Source: Voacanga thouarsii
Lineage: Eukaryota > Streptophyta > Magnoliopsida > Gentianales > Apocynaceae
Assembly (NCBI GenBank): GCA_026120185.1
Contig: JANUWF010003367.1
Span: forward strand, 904,001-968,000
Reading direction: 5' to 3'
Length of the DNA: 64,000 bases
Under the pieces are notes generated by a model that had not been told where the DNA came from, made no database searches, and was given only the letters and a program-made list of their open reading frames with translations. How positions within the stretch are numbered: position 1 is the first letter of the stretch; each line of letters opens with the position of its first letter. This document shows, one piece after another, positions 39,730 through 52,391 of the stretch. The translations under genes and the position numbers were made by a program.

Positions 39730-42483
39730 ATGTCACTAGAACAATCTGTTAGATTACGGTTGTATTGGGATTGCGAGATTATGCGTACCCCAAATGACGA
39801 TTTTTTTAACAGTCCATGTTGCAAGGCATTGATTGTTAAAAATCGAGTTAGTTACCTCGATTTAGTCAACAAAATATGTACACTTCGTGGATTAGATATG
39901 TCTACTGTTCAGTTACAAATAACAATGAGAGAAGATACTATTTTTTGGCGCTGCACTAAGGTCTACAACAACTTCCATAACAGACGATGAAGATATAGAA
40001 AGCTTGTGGTATTATGCATCCACCGTGAAGGGACAACCAATCGATCTGCATGTTCATCATGAGATGATATGGATTCAAAATGTAATAGATACAAATCTTG
40101 TAGAACAACACAACCCCACGCCTATTATGGGATCCTTCATTGAATTAGTGAATTCAGCCACTCTAGTGCACAGGGCTAATATTGATTTAAATGCGCCTAC
40201 ACATGCTTACGCCAGTAATCCTAGACATCTCCCAAGTGACAATTTTCAATCCCTTTGTACTCTGATAGTTCTAGATATCTCAGTCGTCGGACCAACTTCG
40301 ATGGGGTTTGTCACGTCTCTATTTCATGTCGATGTTCAGCCTATACAAACACAGCCTAACCCCACGCCGTTGTTTTCTACTGAAAAAATAGATATTCCAT
40401 TGGATATTATCCCAGTCAATAAGTGAGTTGCTCGAGAACCCAATTGGATAGGTGCTCCAGAGGCAACCGTGGTTGGTTTAGGAGTAACATTCGGCCTTGA
40501 TGGACCGAATGCGGAAGATACCCCTGACAAGGACGAGGGGGATGGTAATGCTGAAGAACATGGTCCCGGTCCTTCTATAATACCACAACCTGATAATATA
40601 CCTACTAAACCAGACCGGTTGTATAATCCACTGTATTCAATGTATTTTGACAGGTTGACTACTTCTCAAGAAATGGAAAATGAATGTGATGGAACGGCGA
40701 CGGGAAGCAGTCAGATGGATTTATGGTTAGAATCTAATAATGACTTGAGGATTGAAATGTGGTTCAGAAATAAGGAATAGTTACTTTGGGCAATTCGATC
40801 ATGGTCTGTCAGATTGGGTCATGAGTTCATAGTACAAGAAAGTAAAAGCGCATCCTGGGTTGCCAAATGCAAAAATTCAATTCCCCAACATCCCTGTTAT
40901 TAGCGAATTCGTGCACGAAAGAAAAAAGGTTGTAGACTGTGGCAAATTACTCGATGGCATGGAGAGCACATTTGTCTGGTTCAAACAATAGACGGCAACC
41001 ATTGCAACATAAAAGCTAAATTTATAGCGAAACATATTATATCAATGATTCACAAAAATTCAGAAATAATGGTCAGCGAAATAAACAACCATATACATGA
41101 CACTTTACATTTCACTTCGTCTTACAAGAAAGGATGGAACGCACACAGGCATGTCATTGAGATGATTTATGGTGACTGGCCTTCTTCATTTGCACAACTG
41201 CCACGGTATATGCAAGCATTACAAGATGCCAATCCAGGTATCATAGTGGCATGGCATTTCCTACCTATGGACAGCATTGGCACAAAGACATTTGTATATG
41301 TTTTTTGGGCGTTCAAGTCATGCATTGATACATTTGTTTACATAAAATTGGTGGTCAGCGTCGACGGGACATTTCTTAGGGGTATATATAGAGAAAAATT
41401 ATTAACAGCTGTTGGTCAAGATGCTAACAATCATATATTACCCCTTACTTTTGTAGTCGTTGACGAGGAAACTAATGATAGTTGGGGTTGGTTTTTGTCG
41501 TTACTCAGGGAGCATGTACTAAAGGATTGAAGAATTTGTTTAATATACGTTAGGATAGTAAATGCCCTTCATCGACTACCCGGTTGGCAGGAGCCAATAG
41601 CAGTGCACAGGTTTTGTTTCAAACATATCCGAAACAACTTCAATACAAAGTTCAGGAATCATCAGCTAAAGAAGTTGATGTATGCAGCTGAGGATCAAAG
41701 TAAGAAGCGAAAATTTTTGTAGATTATGAAAGAAATTAGTATGTTGAACCCCCAAGTCAAGGCATAGTTGGATTTGATTCCGAAGGAGCAATGGACGCTT
41801 ACTTATGATTGTGGCCATAGGTGGGGTAATATGACAACTAATTTAGCTGAATAATTCAATAGTGTCGTCAAAGGTATACGTGCGCTGCCCATCAATGTTA
41901 TTGTTGAGTCCTTGTTCAAAAAAATAGTCAAATATTTCAACGATCATAGACAGGAGGTTAATCACGGCAGGTATCACTTCCCTTCGACTATATAGGCAAG
42001 GTTTATGAAGAATGAGACAAAAGGAAGAAGACACCGTGTGCTAACTTTTAATCAGGATAGGGGTATTTTTAGTGTGGTGTCAGCACATCGTGAGTATGGA
42101 AAGAGAAATAATTCTTACGAGGTTAATGTTGGTACCAAGTCATGCAGTTGCTGCAAATGGGAAATATATAAAATTTCTTATTCGCACGCATTTGCAGCAT
42201 GTCAGCAATTGGGGTTGAATCCTGGGGATCTCGTGTCATTCGAGAACACAATAATATCCTACAGGTTAACGTATACGCCACAATTCAGACCCATCCCGCA
42301 CGAGGATTATTAGTGCGACCCTTATTTAATCTTGGCGTCGTACGCTCACCATTTCAAGAATCGACGATCTGGTCGAATGTAGATGAAATGGATGAGCGTA
42401 ATTCTGATTCACCTTCTCGATATGGGTTATGCCATCGAAGCGGATATAATAGGAGGAATTGCACCCACAGTATTGTAGATTGA
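39730..42483 (+). pseudogene. MuDR-family transposase of element B
   Basis: Starts at 39730 (MSLEQSVRLRLYWDCEIMRT). Pieces in order match element A: N-terminal MULE domain (LWYYASTVKGQPIDLHVH), DNA-binding region (40700-40960), MULE DDE core (41045-41530, with LVVSVDGTFLRG and LPRYMQALQDANPG), a SWIM-like region (CSCCKWEIYKISYSHAFAAC, 42143-42202), and a CCHC knuckle (CHRSGYNRRNC, ending about 42466). Stops interrupt the frame at 40424-40426 (TGA), 40778-40780 (TAG), 41528-41530 (TGA) and several later points, and the frame shifts between pieces. The SWIM motif keeps CxC and H but has Tyr where the third Cys belongs. The first ATG is intact and keeps the Trp codon that is a stop in A. Confidence 0.88.
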
Positions 42484-42710
42484 TGTTAGAATATTTTACA
42501 TGTTTTATCTTTGTAATTCATATGACTAATGTAATATTTCCTATTTGCGGATTATGTTGTATCAAAGCCTGTTATGTTTGTAATAATATTCATTACGTCT
42601 GTTTATATATTTTGTGGTATTATGGTTACACAAATAATGATATTTTCACTTTAATTTGTTTAATAATATATTACAATTTTTTTTTTTGTGTTTTAGGTAG
42701 GATACCATTG

Positions 42711-45046
42711 ATGGACCCTACACAAGACGAAGTTGATCCCGACCCTATTATTTCGAACTTATTGACCCTGTAGCGTCGACATAGATTGAAACATATTTGG
42801 GCAGGACAGTTGGAAGATACTGTCCTTATTGCAAAGTGCAATGATAACGCTTTTTGGATTGCTTGACCATTCTATCCACGAGTCGAGCAACTTATGGATA
42901 TAGCTAAGTTCGGTGGAAATATTCATTTGCCGTACATGAAGATTGATCATCCCCTGATTACAGCGTTGGTGGAAAGATGGCGTCAAGAGACATACACGTT
43001 CCATCTTACAGTGGGAGAGGCCACAATTACACTATAGGATGTTAAGGTTCTTTTTGAATTACATGTGGAGGGTGATCCAATTATTGGCCGTGGGTTCAAC
43101 TGTCCACAGGCAGAGCTACTAAATTTATGTGACGCGCTCCTTGGTTTTCGGCCCACAAGTATAGACCTGGATGGATTTCAATTGAAGTTAAATTCACTCG
43201 AGAGAGCACTGGCTCAACCTCTCCCAGCACACGCGACTCCTGATATGGTTGCACAGCATGCAAATTATCGCATTATGCAACTTATTGGTGGATTTTTGTT
43301 CTCCGATAAATCTGGGAACCAAGTTCATCTGCGCTTCCTTAGGTATATACGCAATCTCGAGTTGATTAGTACACTGAGTTAGGGTAGTGCAGTGTTAGCT
43401 CATTTGTATCGTTGTATGTGCAACGTTACTGTTTATACGACGCATCAGATCAGTGGTCCACTTCTATTGATTCATGTACGAATTTAAATCCAAAATGTGA
43501 ATTTAACTATGTTAAATCATAAAATATTTTTCTAATATTATTGTTTCACTGGAAGTACAGTTATGGGCTTGTGAACTCATTTTCACTATTAAACCCGATA
43601 GAGTACGCCCGGTAGAGGATATTGGCCCGAATATACCTAGGGGAGCAGTATGGTAGAGTCCACTGGAATTGTCCCGCACACCAACATGTATGCTGATTGC
43701 GTACAGAGATCAGTTGGATCAGATGCGATATAATCACGTATGTATTACTATGATATTATTAGCTTGTAATCGAATTTTAAATATTATTTATTGTTATTTA
43801 TTGTTTGAAACTAAATTTATTTATTTTATAGTTTATTTAGCAACCTTATGATGCGAACATGTTATCAAATTATGACTCCATACTGTACGCATGATCTACA
43901 AATTTGGATGTCTGTCACATTTCTACTATATTGGAAGACGATTGAGCTACATCGCCCCGATCGAGTTATGCGACAATTTGGATTGTTACAAATAATTCCG
44001 AATGTTGTTGATACGAGGTCAAATTTACATCAGCGAGACCTACGTACTACTGGTGCTCGATAGGATGAGATGAATGTGCTACACCATGCTAATTAGATCA
44101 ACAGACATGCTTCTATCATCACCGGACAGCCCACTTTCAGGCAAACTGTTGTTACGCCTGATTATTTTGCTTGGTATTGGACTCACACACGGCGATTAAT
44201 TAGCAATCCTACCATACAACAACTAAATCCTGTGAGCTATCAGTCTAGTAGTTCAGCAGTTGAAGTACTCGTAAGTCTATTTTTCCTTATTCATATAAGC
44301 ATATATAGAATTTTGACTTATTTAAAATTTTAATGATATTCTTGAAAATGCATATGCAAATCGATGCACTGCACCGGATTTGGCATATAGGCAATGAAGC
44401 GTCTCAGTATGATGCATCATACGCACAGCAAGCAGTCGGAAGAATGTCCGATATTACCATGCGTACTTTAGCTGCTAGTGGCGAATCTGATCATCTACAT
44501 CGAATGCCGTATGAGCCATCCAGACGATCCTATATTGCTGATCCGATACTGTCGATTCCGCAACAAGTGCCTCAATAAGAATCACCAATAAGGCGGGGTA
44601 GTAGACGGACACGTCAACGCGCTGCAGTTGAGAAAGTTCTCCCGCAGTAGTATTACTCACCGGTGCATGGAGATAAAGATGTTTATGTGCCAGGCGCTCC
44701 TGCAGCGGTCGATGATGATTACGTTCCAGTTCTGCCAGTTGCAGATGACTTCGTCCCTGGTGCAGTGGTTTCAGATGATCACGATGATTTTTTAATTCCG
44801 CAGCACCTAATTGTCGATCCTATGTATGTTTCTTCGGAATGCGAGTTTGCTGCTAGTACATCTACTGGGCTGTCTCGGAAACAGTATAGATAGTTTGAGA
44901 ACGATGTAGGTCCGTCGTATGTTACAGATGAACAAGATGAAGGGTAACGTGAAGCATATCCTTAGCAATAACTTCCAAGACGAGTTTAACCTCAGCGGCA
45001 CCGTCGAGGATTTCATTGTGGGACTAATTTTTATACTTGGTTTTGA
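42711..45046 (+). pseudogene. plant mobile domain (PMD) protein of element B
   Basis: Opens at 42711 with MDPTQDEVDPDPIISNLLTL, just after a likely splice acceptor (TTTTAG). The PMD core follows: KHIWAGQLEDTVL, VEQLMDIAKFGG, IDHPLITALVERW, ETYTFHLTVGEATITL, DVKVLFELHVEGDPIIGR and later HANYRIMQLIGGFLFSDKSG (about 43260-43315). Introns or breaks separate later pieces (43669, 43848, 44333, 44663). The arginine-rich tail RRGFHCGTNF near 45005-45035 is shared with element A. In-frame stops at about 42771, 42865, 43036 and 43381 make it non-functional. That the same two-gene order is kept in A and B shows the PMD gene is a stable part of this transposon family and not a chance neighbour. Confidence 0.8.
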
Positions 45047-45059
45047 CGATTTTATGTGT

Positions 45060-46330
45060 ACGTTATTGACATAATTGTAACATAATTACATAATTGTAAT
45101 TAAATTTTAGCATCCAAAATAATAAATTAAACTCTAACAATTAAAATTAAATTTAAAAGAATTAGAAAAAATAATTAATTATTATTTTTAAAATATTATG
45201 TTTAACGGATTAAAGATAAATAATAAAATAAATTACATGTCTACATATAATAATATTTACGCTAACGAATTAATGTGAAATTAAAAAAAAAATTGCTACA
45301 TGTTTTTAACGTACACATTTAAAATTAATTATAAATAATTGTAATTAAATTTTAGCATCTAAAAATTAAAATTAAAATTAAAGAAATTAGAAAAACAATA
45401 AATTATTATTTCAAAACTATTATGTTTAACAAATTAAAGATAAATAATAAAATAAATTAAAAATATTAAAAATTATTACCATTTTTACGATAAAAATAAA
45501 TTAAAATCCTATTTTAGTATTAATTGAGAATTAAAATAATTTAAAATTTTAATAATAATAACTATAATTTTATATTGTGAACGAGACTAAATAAAAAAAT
45601 TTATTTAATATAATCGTTTATTTAAATAATTATAATTAAAAAAAATTGCTACATGTTTTTAACGTGCACATTTAAAATTAATTATACATAATTATAATTA
45701 AATTTTAGCATCTAAAAATTAAATTTAAATTTAACAAAATTAAAAAATTATTATTTCAAAACTATTATGTTTAACGGATTAAAGATAAACAATAAAATAT
45801 ATTAAAAACATCAGAAAAATTATTTTCATTTTTTACGATAAAAATAAATTAAAATGTTATTTTAATATTAATTGAGAATTAAAATAATTTAAAATTTTAT
45901 TAAAAATAACTGTAATTTTATATTATGAACGGGACTAAATAAAAAAATTTATTAAATATAATCGTGTATTTAAATAATTATAATTAAAAAAATTGCTACA
46001 TGTTTTTAACGTGCACATTTAAAATTAATTATACATAATTATAATTAAATTTTTGCATCTAAAAATTAAATTTAAATTTAACAAAATTAAAAAATTATTA
46101 TTTCAAAACTATTATGTTTAATGGATTAAAGATAAATAATAAAATATATTAAAAACATCAGAAAAATTATTTTCATTTTTTACGATAAAAATAAATTAAA
46201 ATTTTATTTTAGTATTAATTGAGAATTAAAATAATTTAAAATTTTATTAAAAATAAATGTGAACGGGACTAAATAAAAAAATTTATTGAATATAATTTTT
46301 TATTTAAATAAAAAAATAAATTGAATTGAA
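45060..46330. repeat. tandem array downstream of the element B genes
   Basis: About 3.5 units of roughly 350 bp. ATTGCTACATGTTTTTAACG recurs near 45291, 45643 and 45991, each followed by CACATTTAAAATTAATTATA and later ATTATGTTTAACGGATTAAA (variants). The first unit is partial. Non-coding, very AT-rich. Confidence 0.85.
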
Positions 46331-46497
46331 TTGAAATTATATATTTACATATAATAATATTTATACTAGAATTAATGTGAGAATTAAAAAAATAATAATT
46401 ACTATAGTGTTTTGTAGAGAAATCGTGTAGCAATTATTTTTTTTAGAGTTTCAAACCCGTGTAGGAGTAAATAGGGGTTCAAACCTCATGTGTACCG

Positions 46498-46533
46498 GAC
46501 ACGAGGTGTGATAAAATGCATGCACCTCGTGTC
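46498..46533. repeat. GACACGAGGTG palindrome near the right end of element B
   Basis: Perfect 11-bp arms GACACGAGGTG (46498-46508) and CACCTCGTGTC (46523-46533) around a 14-base loop. They contain the same CCTCGTGT core found in the TIRs, here about 90 bases inside the right TIR. Confidence 0.8.
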
Positions 46534-46621
46534 TGGGATTTTTTATGAACCGAACTGCTGAAATTGATGCAATGACTAGCATTAAATGCGAACGGAAATT
46601 GATGGAGTTGAAATCAAGCAA

Positions 46622-46762
46622 CGGGCATTCCTCGTGTCTGTCAAACACGAGGTGCCGCTGCTCCTCGTGTTTGGTAGACACGAAGTACCCCCTCTCGTGG
46701 GGTGCCCCGACTTTCCTACCCCCATCCGGAGTTACTTTTTGAAATCCGACCATTTTGGTCAA
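46622..46762 (-). repeat. right TIR of element B
   Basis: Reverse complement of 37523-37663 with 14 mismatches and no gaps. It keeps both CCTCG...CGAGG-type hairpins. The DNA just outside (AAACCCCAAATTTGGG) resembles the left outer end of element A, so the true end may lie some 15-20 bases further out. Confidence 0.88.
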
Positions 46763-48809
46763 AAACCCCAAATTTGGGCTCTGATCTCTGACGGAGCTCG
46801 GATCTTGGCCAAAAATTATTTCTTTTCCTTTACTTTTGGTGATCTCTTCCCTTTTTTGGCCTCAAATTTAAAAAATTCTCTTCTTTGACTTTCTTTCTTC
46901 AAATCCATTTCTCTTTGACTTATATCCTATGTTTTTCTCATTGTGCTTGTTCTTCTCTTTGTGTTTGTTGTTCATCATTTACCCAACAATTAGTTTTGGT
47001 CATTCCCTCTATTCTCACTTATTTCTCAGGCGATTTTTAATACGGCTGATACGCCTAGAGTCTTTCAAATTGCTATTTACGGATCTAGATAAATTTGATT
47101 TATGCAGGGCGCTGTTAATTGTGGATACTGATAAAGTGGTTAAGATAGTGTGTTTTTGTGTATTTGACTTTTATCTTATGTATTGTAATGTTCTTTCGGT
47201 GTGAAGTTTTTTTTCTCTATTATCAGGATCTTGCTATTTATATGTGTAACTTGTTCTTTTTTTATGAATGAAAATCTTAATTAGAAAAAAAAAAAGTGGT
47301 CAACCTTCATCTATTTTTTTATGGGGGTAGGGAGGTAATTATAATAATATTAAATACTTATTATATCTAAATTTGATACAAAATATATATTATTAATTAT
47401 TTCACATAAAATATATTAATATATGGATGGAGTTAACATTTGAAATGAAAATGAGGGAGGACTTGAGATTATGAGATGTTCCATTCGTTTGTCATAAACA
47501 ACATCTGAAAATCCAATTATCTGTGGGCAAATTGAGAATAGAGAAGAAACAAGATAGAAGGGAGGAGGGAGCCGTGATTATTCTGACAATATCGTCAATT
47601 TTTTAATAATACATATTTAGCATTTTAAAAATACTAAAAATAAAAATCCGACCATGTAAACTAAATTTCCAATTCGGCACAAAGTTGTCAAATTTAGAAC
47701 AAGAAGTCCACATTTTAGGAGCCAAAATGGAAATTTACCCTAAAAAGAATAATCATAGGGAGGCATCTCGTGGAATGAGCAATGGCATATTCTTGCGTCT
47801 TTGACAAAAACAAACATGTTCCCTTTTTCTCTTATATCTTGTGTTTTATAAATTATTTTAATTATATTAAAAAAAAATCTATTATTAACCTAATCTATGT
47901 AGACCACATGCATTAAAAAATTATATTTCATACAATAAAAATTATCCAGTATAACTCACTAATACATATGGTTTATAGATTTACAATCCCTACAAAAATT
48001 TTCTTTAAGAAAATGCTACCACCAACTATTTATTTTCTTTTTCGAGAAATAAAAAACATCAACCAATTTATTGTTTTCTCTTGTTATACATTGAAGGGTG
48101 GATATGTAAATTAACTAAATAATTTTTACATATAAAATATCCATAGTAAATAATTGAATTTCCATACTGTCACAATTTTTTTTTATAAATTTGTTAGATA
48201 AAATTATTTTACTGTAATTAGATATTAATTAGATTGAGATGAGTTTATTTGAATATAATAAAAAAATATTAAATGTAGAAAGTTAAATGATCCTAAAATA
48301 AAGTTAAAAAGATATAATATATTGTAAATATATAATAATTTTGAATAAATAAAAATATATAAAAAATAATTTTTTAAAATTACAGTGAAATTTTAAATTA
48401 AAAAAATTTAAAAAATTCTTGACCAATCACACCCAAAATATTGTTTTTTTTTTTTTTGCTGGGTGCGGGGGACTGAGTCCAAGCTCTGCAAGTCTGCCAG
48501 GCCCAGCCCAACGGCTAGTCCTATCAGCTGTTTGAACAAATCAACGGACTAAAACAATCTGGACTTCCCATTCCAACGGTCCAGAAAAATCACTGAATAT
48601 ATTAATTCCAATACGAGGGCTTTAATAGCTGTAGAAAAATAAATAAATAAATAATATTAATTGATATGCAGTGATTCCGTATTCCCCTTTGCCTGTCACA
48701 GACACCAGACACGAAACCCCGATAAACACCAAGAGGACAGCCACCTCTTCCTTACTTTCTCCTTCTGCAGTTCTTTTTTCTTCTTCTTCTTCTTGAGGAT
48801 TTGCTGAAG
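46763..48809. other. intergenic, upstream of VDAC
   Basis: No gene recognised. The first 450 bases are pyrimidine-rich and could be transposon flank. The rest is AT-rich until about 48450, where GC rises in the presumed promoter and 5' leader of VDAC. A TTCTTC run (48773-48794) lies just before the ATG, as is common in plant leaders. Confidence 0.5.
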
Positions 48810-51561
48810 ATGGTGAAGGGTCCGGGTCTCTACTCTGATATCGGCAAAAGGGCCCGAGGTTTTCTTCTATCACTATCATTTTCTTTCGGAATATGGTTTG
48901 ATGGGTATGGATTTTGTATGTGTTGCTGATGGTGTTTGATTCTTGTGGTTTTAGATCTTCTGTACAAGGACTATCAGGGCGACCACAAGTTCACTCTTAC
49001 TACTTATACTTCCTCCGGAGTGGTCAGCCGCCCGTCCTTTCTCCTTCTCTATTTCTTTGTACAGAAATGTAATGATTAAATTATGGGGATGTGTTGGTGG
49101 ACAATTTTTTTTTTTCTTATTTTAATGTGATGCAAACGTTTGTATGTTTTAGAATGACTGAAGTTCTGGAATTTTGTATCTGGTGTTTCATGGGGAGTTC
49201 AATTAGACTTTGTTAAAACATTGGGAATCTTAAATCTTAGATGGGTTTTCTGTTTAACTGATTAACGAAGAGTAGAGAAAACTGTGGTGTTGTTTGGCTT
49301 CTTGCAAGCTGAGAAAATAACGGGAATGGAAGTGGGGGGGAAAAAAGGTGTCTTTGTGCTTTTTGGGGTTTGTTTATCTGGAATGGTTGGGGTAATGTTT
49401 TTGAGCGGACAATTAGGGGAAAGGTGATGACTGACATTAATAAGAAGAAGATAGATAGATAAATAAACAAATAAATGATTTTACCTGCACATGGGGAAGA
49501 AATCTTTATTGTGGTCGAAATGTTTATTGTTTGATATGCTCTTGCTTCTGGAGGCTTGTTCTCAGAGCTTTCTCATTGTTATAACTGTTTCTAAGCTTCA
49601 AGTACTGCAGCTTTGCTGCATGTGGTTTGCAGCTTGTTATGCTGCAAGGTACTCATTTTTGGTTCCCACGTTTCAGGCTATTACATCCTCAGGAACCAGG
49701 AAGGGTGAATTTTTCCTGGCTGATGTGAACACCCAGCTCAAGAACAAAAACATTACAACTGATGTAAAAGTTGATACCAACTCCAATGTAAGTTAAACCC
49801 TTCGCTTGAGTTGTTTTGTTTCAAATTGAGGTCTCTTTGAGCTAGAGCTTGTAACTTTAACTGTTTCTTTAAGTCTTGGATGATAATGATTGAACATAGT
49901 TGTCTACTACTAGTGAAAATGTCGTTCAAACTGCAGACTAAATATTGGGATTAAAAGGCCATCAGTAGGGAAAGGCCCTTATGCATATTATTTACTTAGT
50001 TGTATGCGATAGTGCTGTAGATAGTTGCAGCTGCTTAGGGATTTTGGTGCCTGATGAGAATCATTATGAGAATGATGTCCTCATCTGGTTAGGGTATTGG
50101 TATTCTATCCGCCTAAGATAGTGTTTAAAAAAGATGTATTGCAATTATGGTAGACTCCTTTTTAAAAAAAAAAAAAGAAATAAAGCCATATCTTATAAAA
50201 GGGTATCTAGAAGCTCTTACATAATACTTAATTTACATTGATGAATGGTGACATGATGGTGTTTACTTGAATTCTGTAATATAGGTTTTCACGACCATCA
50301 CTATTGATGAGCCTGCACCTGGACTAAAGACAATCTTGAGCTTTATTGTCCCTGACCAAAGATCTGGCAAGGTATGGTATGTTTAGCTAATAATGTTTTC
50401 TTCGGAGTAAGTTCCCAATTACTTCACCAAAGAGGAAAAATTCTGATAAGATAATAGTTTCTCAAGGGGCAAAAATTCAGATATTGATCTATATTTATTC
50501 TGTTAACAGGTGGAACTCCAGTACTTGCATGAGTATGCTGGAATCAGTACCAGCATTGGACTTACTGCAAGTCCTATTGTCAATTTCTCTGGTGTTGCCG
50601 GTATTGACACACTAAAGCTTGGAACTGATCTGTCATTTGACACTGCTACTGGAAATTTTACCAAATGCAATGCTGGATTAAGTTTCTCCTCTTCTGACCT
50701 AATTGCCTCGTTGACGTTGTAAGTACCCTTTGCTTGAGTGGCACTGTGTTATATTGATTTTCTGGGATTCCTGGGGTAGGTAATTTGTGCTGTTCATTAC
50801 TTGTAACAAACTAAAAATAAATCTTGCAAGTACCCTTTGTTTGATTTTGCACTGAATACGTCAAACTTTTTAACAAGCTAATAATAAATCTTTGCAAGAC
50901 TCTTTGTTTGCGTTGGCACTATATATGTATTGATTTTCTGAGCTTCCTTGGGTTGTCTATGGCATTCTTTACCTGTAACAAACTAAGAATATATCTTGCA
51001 ACTACTCTTTGTATTGAGTTGGCATTGTGTATATATTGATTTTCTAATGTTCCTTGCGTTGTTTGTGGCACTTAGTTCTAAGAAACTAAGAAAATAGATC
51101 TTGCTTCATTGCAAATTGTTCGTCATGAAAACCTATTAATGATGCCTTATGATGTATTTGCTGCTAAGCATGATCTGAATGCTGAGATCTACCTTTTTGC
51201 ACTCATTCGGTTAGTTTTGCAAGTTGCTTGATGAGTTCATACTGTTGCATATAGGAACGATAAGGGTGATACCCTCACTGCTTCCTACTTCCACTCTGTA
51301 AGCCCATTGAGCAATACAGCTGTTGGAGCAGAGTTGAGTCACAGTTTCTCAAGCAATGAAAATACTCTCACTATTGGGACACAGCACTTATTGGACCCAG
51401 TCACCCTGGTGAAGGCTCGGGTGAACAACTATGGGAAGGCAAGTGCTCTTATACAGCATGAGTGGCGTCCAAAGTCCTTCTTCACCATATCAGGTGAAGT
51501 GGACACCCGGGCAATTGAAAAAAGTGCAAAGATTGGGTTGGCTGTTGCTCTCAAGCCATGA
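48810..51561 (+). CDS. VDAC: mitochondrial outer-membrane porin (voltage-dependent anion channel)
   Basis: Six exons: 48810-48858, 48955-49022, 49677-49787, 50285-50371, 50510-50718, 51255-51561. They join in frame to 276 residues, the normal plant VDAC length. The N-terminus [23 protein letters not shown] is the amphipathic helix and first strand of plant porins. [24 protein letters not shown], the central [15 protein letters not shown] and the C-terminal [20 protein letters not shown] are family motifs, and the protein ends GLAVALKP. It forms a 19-stranded beta-barrel that passes ions and metabolites such as ATP across the outer membrane. The start is fixed by family length and by in-frame splicing. 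No defects were seen. Confidence 0.96.
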
Positions 51562-52391
51562 AGAAAAGGATTACCCTAGGTGGCAGTGAAAATCGGCTAT
51601 GTTTTTGTATGCTGACGAGCAAATAAAGTAGGTAAAAATGAATTTATTGCAACTCTATTGGTTGGGGAACAATTCATCAGTTTATATGGTGGAATGGGCT
51701 TTTCCTTTGTATCGACAATCAGCCGCTTCTAGCCGGCATGGCCAGTTTCTGCCTTTTACTGTCATTCCATTTTGGTGTTGATGATGTAATAACCTTTCAA
51801 CCAAATTTATCTCAATTTCACTCATAATCTAGACTTCGATTGAAGTTGTTTATGTTTCCTCTCCCCTTATATTCTGCAGAAAGTTTATCCTGATAGATTA
51901 ACTTGTATGAGAACTCAATAGTTTTGTAGCTTATTCTAACAGAGGAACAGAAATAGTGCTAAATTGCAAACAATATTCCTGATAAACTCTTCAATTTTTC
52001 AGCAAGAGCTGTGGACAGAGGAGGATGAGACATTCCTAAGAACAATTAAGTGGAGATCCTCCTAAGTTAAATGTTTAGAAATTTTCTTGCCTGGGCATAT
52101 TAACAAAGGATTGATGAATTTGACATCCTCGAGAAGAAGACGCTCTCAACACCCGTGGCAAGAGATACCTTAATTCTAGTACCTATGATCATGCCAAGCG
52201 ACTCATTCTACTGAGTCTAGCGTGAGATCACTAATGAAGCAGAACCAATATCCAGTATTAGTACAATAAGCATAGAGTCCAAGCACCATTACAAAATGTG
52301 CAACAACTTTACATCATATAGGCCAATGCTAAAGAGCATAGACATACAAGTCAAGAGGACATAGATACAAAGGATTTCCTTGTCTCCGTCA
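51562..52391. other. 3' region between VDAC and HIR
   Basis: Non-coding. The left part is the VDAC 3' untranslated region; the genes converge here. No further gene was recognised. Confidence 0.55.

Larger units (their letters stand above)
37523..46762 (+). mobile_element. MULE-PMD element B (Mutator-like, 9.24 kb)
   Basis: Bounded by terminal inverted repeats of exactly 141 bp at 37523-37663 and 46622-46762. By eye they align without gaps with 14 mismatches (about 90% identity). Inside, in order: promoter-like DNA with TATAAAA (37930), a three-unit array (38555-39645), the transposase gene (39730-42483), the PMD gene (42711-45046), and a second array (45060-46330). Gene order and protein motifs match element A, but the arrays differ in sequence. 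Both genes carry several stops, so the element is dead. No convincing 9-bp target duplication was found; the left end lies 6 bp from the end of element A. Confidence 0.85.

Noticed and set aside
37517..46771. A target-site duplication for element B (CAAAATCCC / AAACCCCAA)
   Set aside because: The two flanks do not match over 9 bp, and the right flank appears to be part of a longer terminal repeat.
48622..48879. Minus-strand open frame over the first VDAC exon
   Set aside because: It is antisense to the VDAC exon 1 and its TTCTTC leader, and resembles nothing else.
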